Of a DNA stretch of 64,000 nt, positions 52,578 through 60,957 are shown piece by piece. The DNA comes from UMGS1820 sp045649725 (GTDB lineage Bacteria > Bacillota > Clostridia > Monoglobales > Monoglobaceae). The notes under the pieces are model-generated. The model did not search any database. It was given only the letters and a program-made list of their open reading frames with translations, and was not told the DNA's origin. The translations under genes were made by a program, and so were the position numbers. The DNA is taken from positions 24,902 to 88,901 of the forward strand of contig JAZRQL010000025.1 in the NCBI GenBank assembly GCA_045649725.1. Reading direction: 5' to 3'. How positions within the stretch are numbered: the stretch's first letter is position 1; every line of letters starts with the position of its first letter.

Positions 52578-52938
52578 TGTTTTTACCCTCCTTAAAAATA
52601 AGTTTACGCTGTGCCGGGCGTTTCGCACAGACCAAATAATTAAAGCCCACTCCGTCATCCTCTTTTTGAGGTACGGCTCGGGGCGTACAGACATAGTTCA
52701 CTCATAGTCGGCATCAGCATACTGCCGGAAGTAAAGTGTTAAATTTTATACGGTCTTTCACCGCACAATCTTTCCCCGATGACACTGCGAACGCAGACTG
52801 CACCGGGCTTTCATTGTCTGTTAATTGTGACGCGCCACCCGTTTTTATTAAATCGGACAATCTCCACTGAAATTCCCGAAATCCACGTTTTTAACGTGTT
52901 TCCGCCACCTTCAGCTTCATCGTATGTCTTTGTCACAC
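52578..52938 (-). ncRNA. Long structured 5' leader of the S10 operon
   Basis: About 360 nt lie between the predicted promoter and rpsJ, without a coding gene. A stable stem-loop covers 52774-52807 (outer arms CCCGATG/CACCGGG with G-U pairing, inner CTGC/GCAG), and a short one covers 52751-52763 (CGGT/ACCG). A leader this long suggests autoregulation by a ribosomal protein. I cannot assign it to a known leader class, and I see no terminator-like U-tract. Confidence 0.5.
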
Positions 52939-52944
52939 CTAGTA

Positions 52945-52973
52945 ATAATATCACGATTTCCCTTTAGTGTCAA
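52945..52973 (-). promoter_or_regulatory. Consensus promoter of the S10-spc superoperon
   Basis: TTGACA at 52973-52968, a 17-nt spacer and TATTAT at 52950-52945 on the minus strand, with an extended TGA before the -10. T/A-rich sequence upstream could be an UP element. Confidence 0.88.
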
Positions 52974-53098
52974 GCTTTTTTACATTTTTTGGACAATTTT
53001 TTGAAATTTTGTTATTTTTGTCAATAACACAGATTTATACTGCCTTTTGATAGTTATTTTGCACAATTTCATACAAAGCTGATCTTATTAAACAAAAT

Positions 53099-53203
53099 GC
53101 GGGTGGATAATATCCGCTCCTACGTCATTCATATTGCAGGGAACAGTTCCAAACTGTTCCGCATAATTTTGTAGGGTACGGTTCTAAACCGTACCCTACA
53201 AAA
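53099..53203. repeat. Cluster of three palindromic repeat units
   Basis: Three hairpin units lie side by side: an imperfect one at 53099-53124 around GGATAATATCC; one at 53140-53160 with 9-bp arms GGAACAGTT/AACTGTTCC and a CCA loop; and one at 53167-53203 with perfect 17-bp arms ending in TACGGTT and a CTA loop. They resemble the GGAACGGTTT hairpin beside the repeat copy at 21.2 kb. Confidence 0.65.
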
Positions 53204-53310
53204 TCTCCCAGTCTGCTTCACAGACAGCCCTCCGACTACACTGTATTAGTTCCACTAACAAAATCATAGATTTTGAGTGTCACTGAACCTTTAGGCAAGG
53301 GGGCCTTTTT
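53204..53310 (-). repeat. Composite intergenic repeat, long copy
   Basis: On the minus strand it begins AAGGCCCCCTTGCCTAAAG, as does the copy at 21218-21265, then carries about 60 bp absent there, and resumes with GGGCTGTC...GACTGGGAGAT. The extra segment holds small inverted repeats of its own (AAAATC/GATTTT, TTAGT/ACTAA). It lies between the ctpA gene and the palindrome cluster. Confidence 0.65.
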
Positions 53311-53331
53311 CGAGATAGATAATATCCGTCA

Positions 53332-54777
53332 CTACTTGTTTACTATTCCAAAATACTCAAGCGCCTTTTTAAGCTGTTCATCGTGGATAACCTTGCTTGA
53401 TGACATTCTTTCATAAAGCTCGTGCTGGGTTGTATAGTCTAATACACCATAAGGGTAAAGCCCTGTGTTGGTTTGGAACTTATACACCGCATCAAAGAGA
53501 GCCTCGTCATACTCTTCGTTTATTTCACCGTCAAACGTTCCCCACGCCTTCAAAAGCTCTTTGGTCATTTTTATTTCAGGCCCATTATCGCCAACCTTAT
53601 AGACCTGAAGATATCCGTATCTTGGATAAGGGGTCATATCAAAATCAGTTGTTTTATTACTGATTTCAAAATCAGGTTCTATTCCTATCCCGTGAATATT
53701 ATTTCCATTTGGTGTTAAATAATACCCAACGGTATATTTCATCATATCTCCATAAGGAAGGTCGTTCACAGTTTGTATTGTCCCTTTTCCGTATGACTTT
53801 CTTCCTATTACATATGCACATTTATTTTCAGAAAGAGCAGCTGTTAAAACCTCTGATGCGCTTGCTGTATTTTCATTTATAAGAATAACAGTATTAAATG
53901 TTCCTTCATCTTCCTGTGTTGCATAGTAGTTTCTATCGAGAATATCTGCCTTATGATCTTCAATTGTTATAAGACTTTCTTTTGGCAGAACGTGGTCCGC
54001 CATAAGAACTGCCTGATCAAATAATCCGCCACCATTATCGCGAAGGTCTATTATAATATCCTTAATGCCATCTTCTTCCGCTTTTTTAAGTTCGGCATAA
54101 AAAGATTCTGCAGTATTTGAAATAAATCCGTACACACGGATAAGCATTACCTTTTTGCCTTCTTCTTCATATACAAAGCTTTCAACTGATGTTCCCGTTA
54201 TTTCCTGACGAACCGCATCAAGATAAAGTATATCTGCTTCTCCCGCGCGTTTTACTCCAAGTCTAACTGTTGTTCCGATTTCGCCACGGATATAGCTTGC
54301 CGCCATATCGGAATTCATACCCTCAAGGGATACATCATCTGCGCTTACTATAATATCTCCTACCTGTATACCAACGTTATAGGCAGGCATATCCTTTATT
54401 ACGCTAACTACCTCAACTCCCTCAGGCCCCATTTCGAAGGTTATTCCTATACCCACAACGATGCCTGTGATATTCTCTCTCATAAGAGCCGCATCGGTTG
54501 GATTATAGTATTCCGAATTTTCGTCCACAAGAGAAAGAAGAGCTTCCATAACAGTTTCATATATTTCAGGATGTTCTTCAAGGGCCTTTAAAAGCCCTTC
54601 CTTATATAATGTTCCGCCATGGATTTCATCATATCTTGAAAACAAAGCAAGCCTGTCTATTACGCTTTCAACAATTTGTGCATTAAGCTTTCCTTCGTTG
54701 TCTGCAAATACATTTGCAACAGGGAGCGAAAAGATAACTGTCACAGCAATAATTAAAGCAACAAGTCTCTTTTTCAT
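53332..54777 (-). CDS. CtpA-type S41 carboxyl-terminal protease with peptidoglycan-binding domain
   Basis: 481 residues from the ATG at 54775-54777, 8 nt after GGAAG. A signal peptide (to about VFA) leads to a helical region, a PDZ domain (about 100-180) and the S41 protease core with S306 (TASASE), K331 (SYGKG) and Q335, the Ser-Lys-Gln triad of CtpB-type enzymes. The C-terminus (about 405-465) is a peptidoglycan-binding domain of the PG_binding_1 type (AVYKFQTNTGLYPYGVLD). It works outside the membrane, perhaps in SpoIVFA-type signalling or wall turnover. It follows a small secreted protein gene. Confidence 0.88.
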   Translation of the reverse strand: MKKRLVALIIAVTVIFSLPVANVFADNEGKLNAQIVESVIDRLALFSRYDEIHGGTLYKEGLLKALEEHPEIYETVMEALLSLVDENSEYYNPTDAALMRENITGIVVGIGITFEMGPEGVEVVSVIKDMPAYNVGIQVGDIIVSADDVSLEGMNSDMAASYIRGEIGTTVRLGVKRAGEADILYLDAVRQEITGTSVESFVYEEEGKKVMLIRVYGFISNTAESFYAELKKAEEDGIKDIIIDLRDNGGGLFDQAVLMADHVLPKESLITIEDHKADILDRNYYATQEDEGTFNTVILINENTASASEVLTAALSENKCAYVIGRKSYGKGTIQTVNDLPYGDMMKYTVGYYLTPNGNNIHGIGIEPDFEISNKTTDFDMTPYPRYGYLQVYKVGDNGPEIKMTKELLKAWGTFDGEINEEYDEALFDAVYKFQTNTGLYPYGVLDYTTQHELYERMSSSKVIHDEQLKKALEYFGIVNK

Positions 54778-54790
54778 CATTAACACTTCC

Positions 54791-55159
54791 TTATTTAAAC
54801 TTAAGATACAGAATGCTTATAGTCCCGTCAGCCTGTTCTACAGCAATAACGCGGACAATATCATCTGCATAGTTGTTAAGCCAGTCATATTCTATCTGTG
54901 TATCGTCAGAGAGAAAAAGGGTTTTATCAAAAAGCCTTGTTTCAGAATATTCAAGTTTTCTTGCAAGGTCTGCCGCCTTACTGTCCTCCATGAGAGGTCT
55001 TACGTTTTTTAATACTACCTGACCCGTATCACTATTGCAGTAATAGAGATTTCCCTCCATCATATATGCTGATGTAATCATATTTTCATTTGCATACACA
55101 GGAGATATGCAAAAGCTTATCATACATAAAGCTATAGCTATAAGTCTTTTATATCTCAT
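54791..55159 (-). CDS. Small secreted protein of unknown function
   Basis: 122 residues from the ATG at 55157-55159, 9 nt after GGAG; an ATG two codons earlier is too close. A signal peptide (RYKRLIAIALCMISFCISPVYA) precedes about 100 residues with alternating strands, ending in VRVIAVEQADGTISILYLKF, which suggests a small beta-rich domain. No family is recognised. It lies 13 bp before the ctpA-type gene and after argS, so it may be a partner of the protease. Confidence 0.7.
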   Translation of the reverse strand: MRYKRLIAIALCMISFCISPVYANENMITSAYMMEGNLYYCNSDTGQVVLKNVRPLMEDSKAADLARKLEYSETRLFDKTLFLSDDTQIEYDWLNNYADDIVRVIAVEQADGTISILYLKFK

Positions 55160-55183
55160 ACCCATAAACTCCTTGAATTCATT

Positions 55184-56881
55184 TTACATTTTTTCAGGGG
55201 CATCTATCTTAAGCATACCAAGGATTCCGCCCATAACAACACGTACGCTGTCGATAAGCTTAAGACGAGCTTTTGTAAGCTCTTCGTCATCGCCCTTAAC
55301 ACGACAGTTGTTATAGAATGAATGGAAGTCTGTAGCAAGCTCCATAATATATCTTGTTATGCCTGCAGGCTCTAATGCCTCTGCCGCAGTTTTAATTTCT
55401 TCAGGTAAGTCAGCAAGGCGCTTAAGGAGAGCAAGTTCTGTTTCGTCTGTTAAAAGTTCAGGCTTAATCTCTGCATAAGAAACAGGCTTAATTCCGTCTT
55501 CCTCTAAAAGTCTTATAATACTGCAGATTCTTGCATGAGCATACTGAACATAGAAAACAGGGTTATCGTTACTCTGCTCTGCAGCTAATGTTAAGTCAAA
55601 GTTTAAGTGACTTCCTGCGCTTCTCATATTAAAGAAGAATCTTGCCGCGTCAATACTGATTTCTTCCAAAAGGTCAGACAATGTGATCGCCTTACCTGTA
55701 CGCTTTGACATTCTTACAACTTCTCCGTCCTGCATAAGACGAACCAACTGCATAAGAACAATATCAAGTCTGTCAGAGTTTATATTAACCGCATCCAGAG
55801 CTTTCTTCATTCTTGCAACATGTCCGTGGTGGTCAGCACCCCATACGTTAATCGCCCAATCATATTCTCTTGTTTTGAGCTTATTCATATGATATGCAAT
55901 GTCGGCTGCAAAATACGTAGGAATACCATTCTTACGAACAAGAACCTCGTTCTTTTCAAGGCCCATCTTTTCGCAGTTGAGCCATACAGCACCTTCTTCT
56001 TCGTATGTGTAACCATTATCTGTAAGCTGCTTTATAGCATCCATAACCTCTCCGCTATTGTGAAGAGTGCTCTCTCTGAACCATACATCATAGTAAATTC
56101 TGTACTTTTCAAGATCAGTCTTTAAGGCTTCCACGTTCTTCTCTAAAGCATAGTCAACTAATGCAGCCTTTCTTTCTTCTTCGCTTGCTTCTAAATACTT
56201 ATCTCCGTTTATTTCGATAAAGGCTTTTGCATGTTCCTTAATGTCGTCACCGTGATATCCGTCTTCAGGGAACTCTATTGCATCCTCGCCGCAAATAGCC
56301 TGAATATATCTTGCATTTAATGAGTTGCCAAACTTTTCTATCTGGTTACCTGCATCGTTTACATAAAACTCACGTGTTACTTCATAGCCTGCATATTCTA
56401 AAACTGATGCTAAACAGTCACCTAAAGCACCGCCTCTTGCGTTACCCATATGCATAGGACCTGTTGGGTTTGCACTAACAAACTCAACCATAACCTTTTT
56501 GCCCTTACCTATATCAATCTTTCCGTAATCCTTACCCTTGGTTTCGATCTCTTCCATTGTTTTATAAAGCCAGTTTGGTGTAAGATAGAAGTTTATAAAG
56601 CCCGCTCCTGCAATTTCTATCTGCTTGATATCTTCATCGGTTGAAATATGAGAAACAACTGTTTCTGCTATCTGTCTTGGAGCTTTCTTTAACGCCTTTG
56701 CAAGGACCATAGCAATGTTGCAGGCAAAATCACCATGCTGCTTGTCCTTTGGCACTTCAAGCTTTATCATATCCTTTATATTTACATCGGTGCTTTCAAA
56801 CTCACCTGAAGCAATAGCCTCTGAAAAAGCATCAGCTATCTTACCTATTATTTTATCCTTCATATTCTCATATAAACTCAT
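55184..56881 (-). CDS. argS: Arginyl-tRNA synthetase
   Basis: 565 residues. The N-terminal tRNA D-loop domain (to about residue 105) is followed by the class I catalytic core with ANPTGPMHMGNARGGALGD (HIGH-type motif) and VVRMSKRTG (KMSKS-type motif), then the helical anticodon-binding domain. The start is ATG at 56879-56881. It follows the DUF1934 gene by 21 bp, an arrangement also known in Bacillus (ywiB-argS). Confidence 0.97.
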   Translation of the reverse strand: MSLYENMKDKIIGKIADAFSEAIASGEFESTDVNIKDMIKLEVPKDKQHGDFACNIAMVLAKALKKAPRQIAETVVSHISTDEDIKQIEIAGAGFINFYLTPNWLYKTMEEIETKGKDYGKIDIGKGKKVMVEFVSANPTGPMHMGNARGGALGDCLASVLEYAGYEVTREFYVNDAGNQIEKFGNSLNARYIQAICGEDAIEFPEDGYHGDDIKEHAKAFIEINGDKYLEASEEERKAALVDYALEKNVEALKTDLEKYRIYYDVWFRESTLHNSGEVMDAIKQLTDNGYTYEEEGAVWLNCEKMGLEKNEVLVRKNGIPTYFAADIAYHMNKLKTREYDWAINVWGADHHGHVARMKKALDAVNINSDRLDIVLMQLVRLMQDGEVVRMSKRTGKAITLSDLLEEISIDAARFFFNMRSAGSHLNFDLTLAAEQSNDNPVFYVQYAHARICSIIRLLEEDGIKPVSYAEIKPELLTDETELALLKRLADLPEEIKTAAEALEPAGITRYIMELATDFHSFYNNCRVKGDDEELTKARLKLIDSVRVVMGGILGMLKIDAPEKM

Positions 56882-56902
56882 AACTTTCTTCCTTTCTGTA
56901 TA

Positions 56903-57379
56903 TCAAACAGTTTTGTTTATCTTATGTATCTTAGGCTTGTCCTCGCTACTCAACGAGATAGGCTCTATCTTTATATTCAATGAATTTCTGCAAAAGTTCT
57001 CGTTGTCTGCATCTATTGTGTAGTCAACCTTAAGCCATCCTTCGCAGTCACCAAATTCAAAGTCCACTAAAAAGGTTTTTATTGCGGCACCAATCTGTCC
57101 ATATTGTGTAGGGTATAAGCAAAGGTTTTTCTCTCCCTCTACATAGCAAAGCTTCATATCAAACTTGCCCCGCCTTGATACAATAACATTCCCCTTCCAT
57201 ATTTTAAGGGTTGTAACCGTATCTTCAAAACCTGTCATTTCGCTTTCTTTATATTTGAGGATATACTTCCCATTAAGGATACCAAACTTTCCCGTTGTCT
57301 CAAGTTCAATAGGCTCTTCGTCACTGTTGTTGCCTATATCCTGATAGGTTTTTATCCATATCTTTACGTTATCTTCCAT
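56903..57379 (-). CDS. DUF1934 (YwiB-like) beta-barrel protein
   Basis: 158 residues. The YwiB/DUF1934 calycin-like pattern is seen: VKIWIKTYQDI at the start, ELETTGKFGILNGKYILKYKE, TTLKIWKGNVIVSRRGKFDMKL, and GWLKVDYTIDADNE near the end. Function is unknown in all relatives. Its pairing with argS is conserved in Firmicutes. It follows murI by 11 bp. Confidence 0.85.
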   Translation of the reverse strand: MEDNVKIWIKTYQDIGNNSDEEPIELETTGKFGILNGKYILKYKESEMTGFEDTVTTLKIWKGNVIVSRRGKFDMKLCYVEGEKNLCLYPTQYGQIGAAIKTFLVDFEFGDCEGWLKVDYTIDADNENFCRNSLNIKIEPISLSSEDKPKIHKINKTV

Positions 57380-57390
57380 ATAAACTTTCC

Positions 57391-58194
57391 TTAATATTTT
57401 TCTATATCTATCTTTTCAACATCGCCGCCGATGTTTCTTTCCAGAAAAGCGCTTCCTAATTCCTGAAAACCGTCAACGGTATCACTTACGTAATATTTAA
57501 CCGTTCCTTGTCCGCATCCAAGCATAGCCTTTTCCTTAAGAATTTCTCTTGCTTCTATGGCAGCAGCTGCACCTGAATTAACAAGGGTTACTCCCTCGCC
57601 CATAAACTTTTGTATTTCTTCTGCAAGCAATGGATAGTGGGTACATCCCAATATAAGAGTATCTATTCCCTCTTCTTTTAAAGGAGAGAGATATTCTTCT
57701 ACTATAATCCTTGCTACCTCGCCCTTTGTATATCCGTTTTCAACAATTGGCACAAACATAGGGCATGCCTTACTGAAAACCTCTATATCTTTATTTAGTG
57801 CATTGATGGTTTCCTTATACTTTCCGCTGTTTATAGCGCCCTGAGTACCGATAACACCAATCTTTTTGTTTTTAGTATGGCTTACCGCCATCTTGCAGGT
57901 TGGCTCTAACACGCCTATTATATCTGTGTTAATATCTTCCCTTATATAAGGAAGGGTTGCGCTGCTGGCTGTTCCGCAGGCAATGATAATAAACTTAATA
58001 TCAAAGGTTTCAAGAAAGTTTATATCCTGCATAACATATTTTTTTATGGTTTCGCGGCTTTTTGTTCCGTATGGAACTCTTCCCGTGTCACCGAAATATA
58101 TTATGTTTTCATTCGGCATAATCTCCATAACCTTTTTAACACAGGTAAGTCCCCCAAGCCCTGAATCAAAAATACCTATGGGTCTGTTATCCAC
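57391..58194 (-). CDS. murI: Glutamate racemase
   Basis: 267 residues. It makes D-glutamate for MurD. Catalytic cysteines C73 (IIACGTASS) and C184 (LGCTHYPLL) are both present, with the N-terminal PIGIFDSGLGGLTCVK and DTGRVPYG. The start overlaps nothing; ddl ends 2 bp upstream, so ddl and murI form one peptidoglycan precursor unit. Confidence 0.96.
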   Translation of the reverse strand: MDNRPIGIFDSGLGGLTCVKKVMEIMPNENIIYFGDTGRVPYGTKSRETIKKYVMQDINFLETFDIKFIIIACGTASSATLPYIREDINTDIIGVLEPTCKMAVSHTKNKKIGVIGTQGAINSGKYKETINALNKDIEVFSKACPMFVPIVENGYTKGEVARIIVEEYLSPLKEEGIDTLILGCTHYPLLAEEIQKFMGEGVTLVNSGAAAAIEAREILKEKAMLGCGQGTVKYYVSDTVDGFQELGSAFLERNIGGDVEKIDIEKY

Positions 58195-58196
58195 AG

Positions 58197-59261
58197 TTAT
58201 CCCTCCATTGCATATTCTATAAGTTTATTTAAAAGGTCAGTTATCATAAGTCCGCTCTTTTCCCAGAGTTTCGGATACATACTTATAGATGTGAAACCAG
58301 GAAGAGTATTTATCTCATTAAGCTTAATTTCACCTGTGTCCTTATCCACAAAGAAGTCAACTCGGGATAAGCCCTTACATTCGCATATCTTATATGCTTT
58401 GACTGCATACTCGCGGATTTTCTGCGCTGTTTCCTCATCGATTTCTGCAGGCATAACAAGTCTTGAATTTTCGTCCTTGTATTTTGCATCATAATCATAA
58501 AAATCTGCCGCGGCGATAATCTCACCAATAACAGGAGCACATAAAGGCTCATTGTTGCCCATAACAGAAGTTTCTATTTCGCGGGCATTAACTGCTTCTT
58601 CAACTATAACTTTTGTGTCATGGATGAACGCATCTTTTAAGCCCTTTTCAAGCTCTCCTCTGTCCTTCGCCTTGCTGATACCTACTGACGAACCTGCGTT
58701 ACAAGGCTTAACAAAGCAAGGGAAGCCAAGTTTATTTTCTATTTCGTCAAGTTTCTGCTTATCATAATTACCCTTTGAATCTGCTTTGATTTCAACCCAG
58801 GCAGACTGCGGAATATCAGCTTCGCGGAACATTATCTTTGCAATGCCCTTATCCATACAGATAGCACTGCCTATAACTTTAGGGCCTACATAGGGAATCC
58901 CCGCAAGTTCAAAAAGACCCTGCATTGTTCCATCTTCACCGTTCTTTCCGTGCATAGCAGGAACAGCAACATCAATAGCTATCTTCTCAATTTTATCATC
59001 ATCTATAACAAGGATACCTTTATCTTCTCTGTCAGGAGAGATAATAGCCTTTTTATAGTTGTTAAAATTCTTATCAAAATTTACGATGTTCTCCACATCG
59101 CCATCAAAGTATTTCCATTTACCGTCTTTGGTAATACCTATCATATGTATATTATACTTATCTTTATCAAGAGCCTTTACAACAGTTGTAGAAGAAAGCA
59201 AGGATACCTCGTGCTCACTTGATACTCCGCCGAATAATACACAAACATTTAATTTACTCAT
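58197..59261 (-). CDS. ddl: D-alanine-D-alanine ligase
   Basis: 354 residues from the ATG at 59259-59261 (MSKLNVCVLFGGVSSEHEVS); the eight codons upstream overlap the AAAGG site. It joins two D-Ala for MurF. ATP-grasp motifs: HGKNGEDGTMQG, GIPYVGPKV, CFVKPCNAGSSVGISKA, LSRVDFFVD and LNEINTLPGFTSISMYPKLW. It is the first gene of a minus-strand group running to the ctpA-type gene. Confidence 0.96.
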   Translation of the reverse strand: MSKLNVCVLFGGVSSEHEVSLLSSTTVVKALDKDKYNIHMIGITKDGKWKYFDGDVENIVNFDKNFNNYKKAIISPDREDKGILVIDDDKIEKIAIDVAVPAMHGKNGEDGTMQGLFELAGIPYVGPKVIGSAICMDKGIAKIMFREADIPQSAWVEIKADSKGNYDKQKLDEIENKLGFPCFVKPCNAGSSVGISKAKDRGELEKGLKDAFIHDTKVIVEEAVNAREIETSVMGNNEPLCAPVIGEIIAAADFYDYDAKYKDENSRLVMPAEIDEETAQKIREYAVKAYKICECKGLSRVDFFVDKDTGEIKLNEINTLPGFTSISMYPKLWEKSGLMITDLLNKLIEYAMEG

Positions 59262-59341
59262 AACACAAAAACCTTTCTTGACCAATAATTCACCATAATA
59301 CCACTATATATTTTACCTCAAATAAGCAAAAAAATCAATAT

Positions 59342-59369
59342 GTATATATACTAAATATTTGTTAAAAAT
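59342..59369 (+). promoter_or_regulatory. Possible sigma-F-like promoter of spoIIR
   Basis: GTATA at 59342-59346 and GTTAAAAAT at 59361-59369 with a 14-nt spacer resemble the forespore pattern GYATA-15-GGNNANANT with one mismatch and one base less. spoIIR is a sigma-F gene in Bacillus. The region is very AT-rich, so chance matches are easy. Confidence 0.25.
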
Positions 59370-59417
59370 ATATTAAGTTACCATTTAATATATATCTATT
59401 TGAAAGGATTTTTTATA

Positions 59418-60035
59418 ATGTCTAAACTTTTACTTAAAATACTTATTGCTTCATTCTTTATTTTTGTTGTTTTTGGAGTTTTTACATCGGGATATATTCT
59501 GAATTTAAAATCGGGGATATCGGATAACGTTTTAAGGCTTCATATTGTAGGCGAAAGTGATTCTGTTTTAGACCAAAGCCTGAAACTTAAGGTAAGAGAC
59601 AGAATCCTCTCTGGCTATTCCGCCATATTTAAAGAATGCTCCACCATAAATGAAACCATAAAATCAGCAGATGAAAACTTAAGAAAAATTGAAGCCTCTG
59701 CCAGAGATGAACTTTTAAAACTTGGCTATAACAAAGAAGTTAATGCCACTATATCCACCTGTTACTTTCCTACAAAGAAATATGATAACATCTCCCTCCC
59801 TGCAGGAAGATACACAGCCCTTAACATAAAAATCGGTGACGGCAAGGGGCAAAACTGGTGGTGCGTAATGTATCCGCCCCTTTGCATTACCGAAGGCATC
59901 ATATCCGTCCCTGAAACATCAAAGGAAAAACTTAAGGAAGTTTTATCGGATAGCGAATATAAGCTTATCACAAACGCAAAGGGGTTTGAGATTAAATTTA
60001 AGATAGCAGAGATTTTAGGAAAGTGTATAAAATAG
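59418..60035 (+). CDS. spoIIR: Stage II sporulation protein R
   Basis: 205 residues from the ATG at 59418, 9 nt after AAAGGA; an ATG six codons upstream lacks a site. One N-terminal membrane segment (about residues 5-24) leads to the SpoIIR domain with LRLHIVGESDSVLDQSLKLKVRD, the ISLPAGRYTALNIKIGDGKGQNWWCVMYPPLC signature. It is made in the forespore and signals SpoIIGA in the mother cell to process pro-sigma-E. It is direct evidence for sporulation ability. Confidence 0.94.
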   Translation: MSKLLLKILIASFFIFVVFGVFTSGYILNLKSGISDNVLRLHIVGESDSVLDQSLKLKVRDRILSGYSAIFKECSTINETIKSADENLRKIEASARDELLKLGYNKEVNATISTCYFPTKKYDNISLPAGRYTALNIKIGDGKGQNWWCVMYPPLCITEGIISVPETSKEKLKEVLSDSEYKLITNAKGFEIKFKIAEILGKCIK

Positions 60036-60064
60036 CATATAAAAAAGGCACTATGAACATCTTT

Positions 60065-60955
60065 TTATATTCCCGTTAAGTCAAAGGTAGGAGTGTATTC
60101 CCCCGATGCACTTGTTCTTTCCTGAATATAAGCATTTGTAAAGCCTAAGGAATATGCTTCGTCTACCACCGAGTTATATTCAAAGGTAGTTATTTTTCGG
60201 TTAAGTTCAGGAAAATCTGCATATTCTCTGTATGGAGTATATTGACTCATAAGGCTTAATATAAATTTATCTGTGCCATAGGTATTCTTTAAAAAGTTAA
60301 TAAGATTTATAGAATCCTTTCGGTTATTCGGCAGAATAAGATGCCTTACTATAACGCCTTTTTTCATTATTCCGTCTTCATCAAACTGTGGCGCTCCCAC
60401 AGAGGATATCATATAGTCAAGAGCATTTTTCGAAATTTCAAAATAGTCAGGAGCTTTACTATAGGATAAACTGAGGGTATTATCCATATATTTCATATCC
60501 GTTAAGTAAATATCCACAAGCCCCTCAAGAAGAGAAAGGCCATCAGGTAATTCGTAACCGCCACAGTTATACACAACAGGGATAAAAAGCCTATCCCTTA
60601 CAGATAAAAGAGATTCCCTTATTTTATCTATATAATGGGTAGGGGTAACAAGGTTTATATTGTGGGCTCCCTTTTCCTGAAGCTCTAAAAAGATTTCTCC
60701 AAGCCTTTTAGTTGTGACTTCTGCACCGCTTAAAGGGCTCTGACTTATCTCGGCATTCTGGCAAAAGATACATTTTAAATTGCAGCCACAGAAGAAGACT
60801 GTGCCGCTTCCGCGATTTCCGCTTATACAGGGTTCTTCCCAAAAATGAAGAGCGGCACGGGAGATGCGCACAGCATCACCCATACCGCAAAAACCTCTGC
60901 TTGTAAAGCGGTCAATATTACATTTTCTCGGACAGAGATTACATAAATCCTTCAT
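60065..60955 (-). CDS. PflX-like radical SAM protein (COG1313)
   Basis: 296 residues. The N-terminus has a CxxCxxxC cluster site (C5, C8, C12) and another Cys (C23); the radical SAM motif C58-x3-C62-x2-C65 follows in FFCGCNLKCIFCQN. Then come INLVTPTHYI and YNCGGYE, typical of the pyruvate formate-lyase activase-related PflX group. The reaction is not known. It follows argB by 2 bp and may share its transcript, but a link to arginine synthesis is not evident. Confidence 0.82.
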   Translation of the reverse strand: MKDLCNLCPRKCNIDRFTSRGFCGMGDAVRISRAALHFWEEPCISGNRGSGTVFFCGCNLKCIFCQNAEISQSPLSGAEVTTKRLGEIFLELQEKGAHNINLVTPTHYIDKIRESLLSVRDRLFIPVVYNCGGYELPDGLSLLEGLVDIYLTDMKYMDNTLSLSYSKAPDYFEISKNALDYMISSVGAPQFDEDGIMKKGVIVRHLILPNNRKDSINLINFLKNTYGTDKFILSLMSQYTPYREYADFPELNRKITTFEYNSVVDEAYSLGFTNAYIQERTSASGEYTPTFDLTGI

Positions 60956-60957
60956 AC

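Noticed and set aside
52578..52694. 39-codon N-terminal extension of rpsJ
   Set aside because: The downstream ATG has a strong GGAGGG and gives the exact uS10 N-terminus; the extension is leader RNA with stem-loops.
59286..59417. Riboswitch or T-box in AT-rich leaders upstream of spoIIR, argC or argS
   Set aside because: No T-box core, no conserved riboswitch motif and no terminator/antiterminator pair could be seen.
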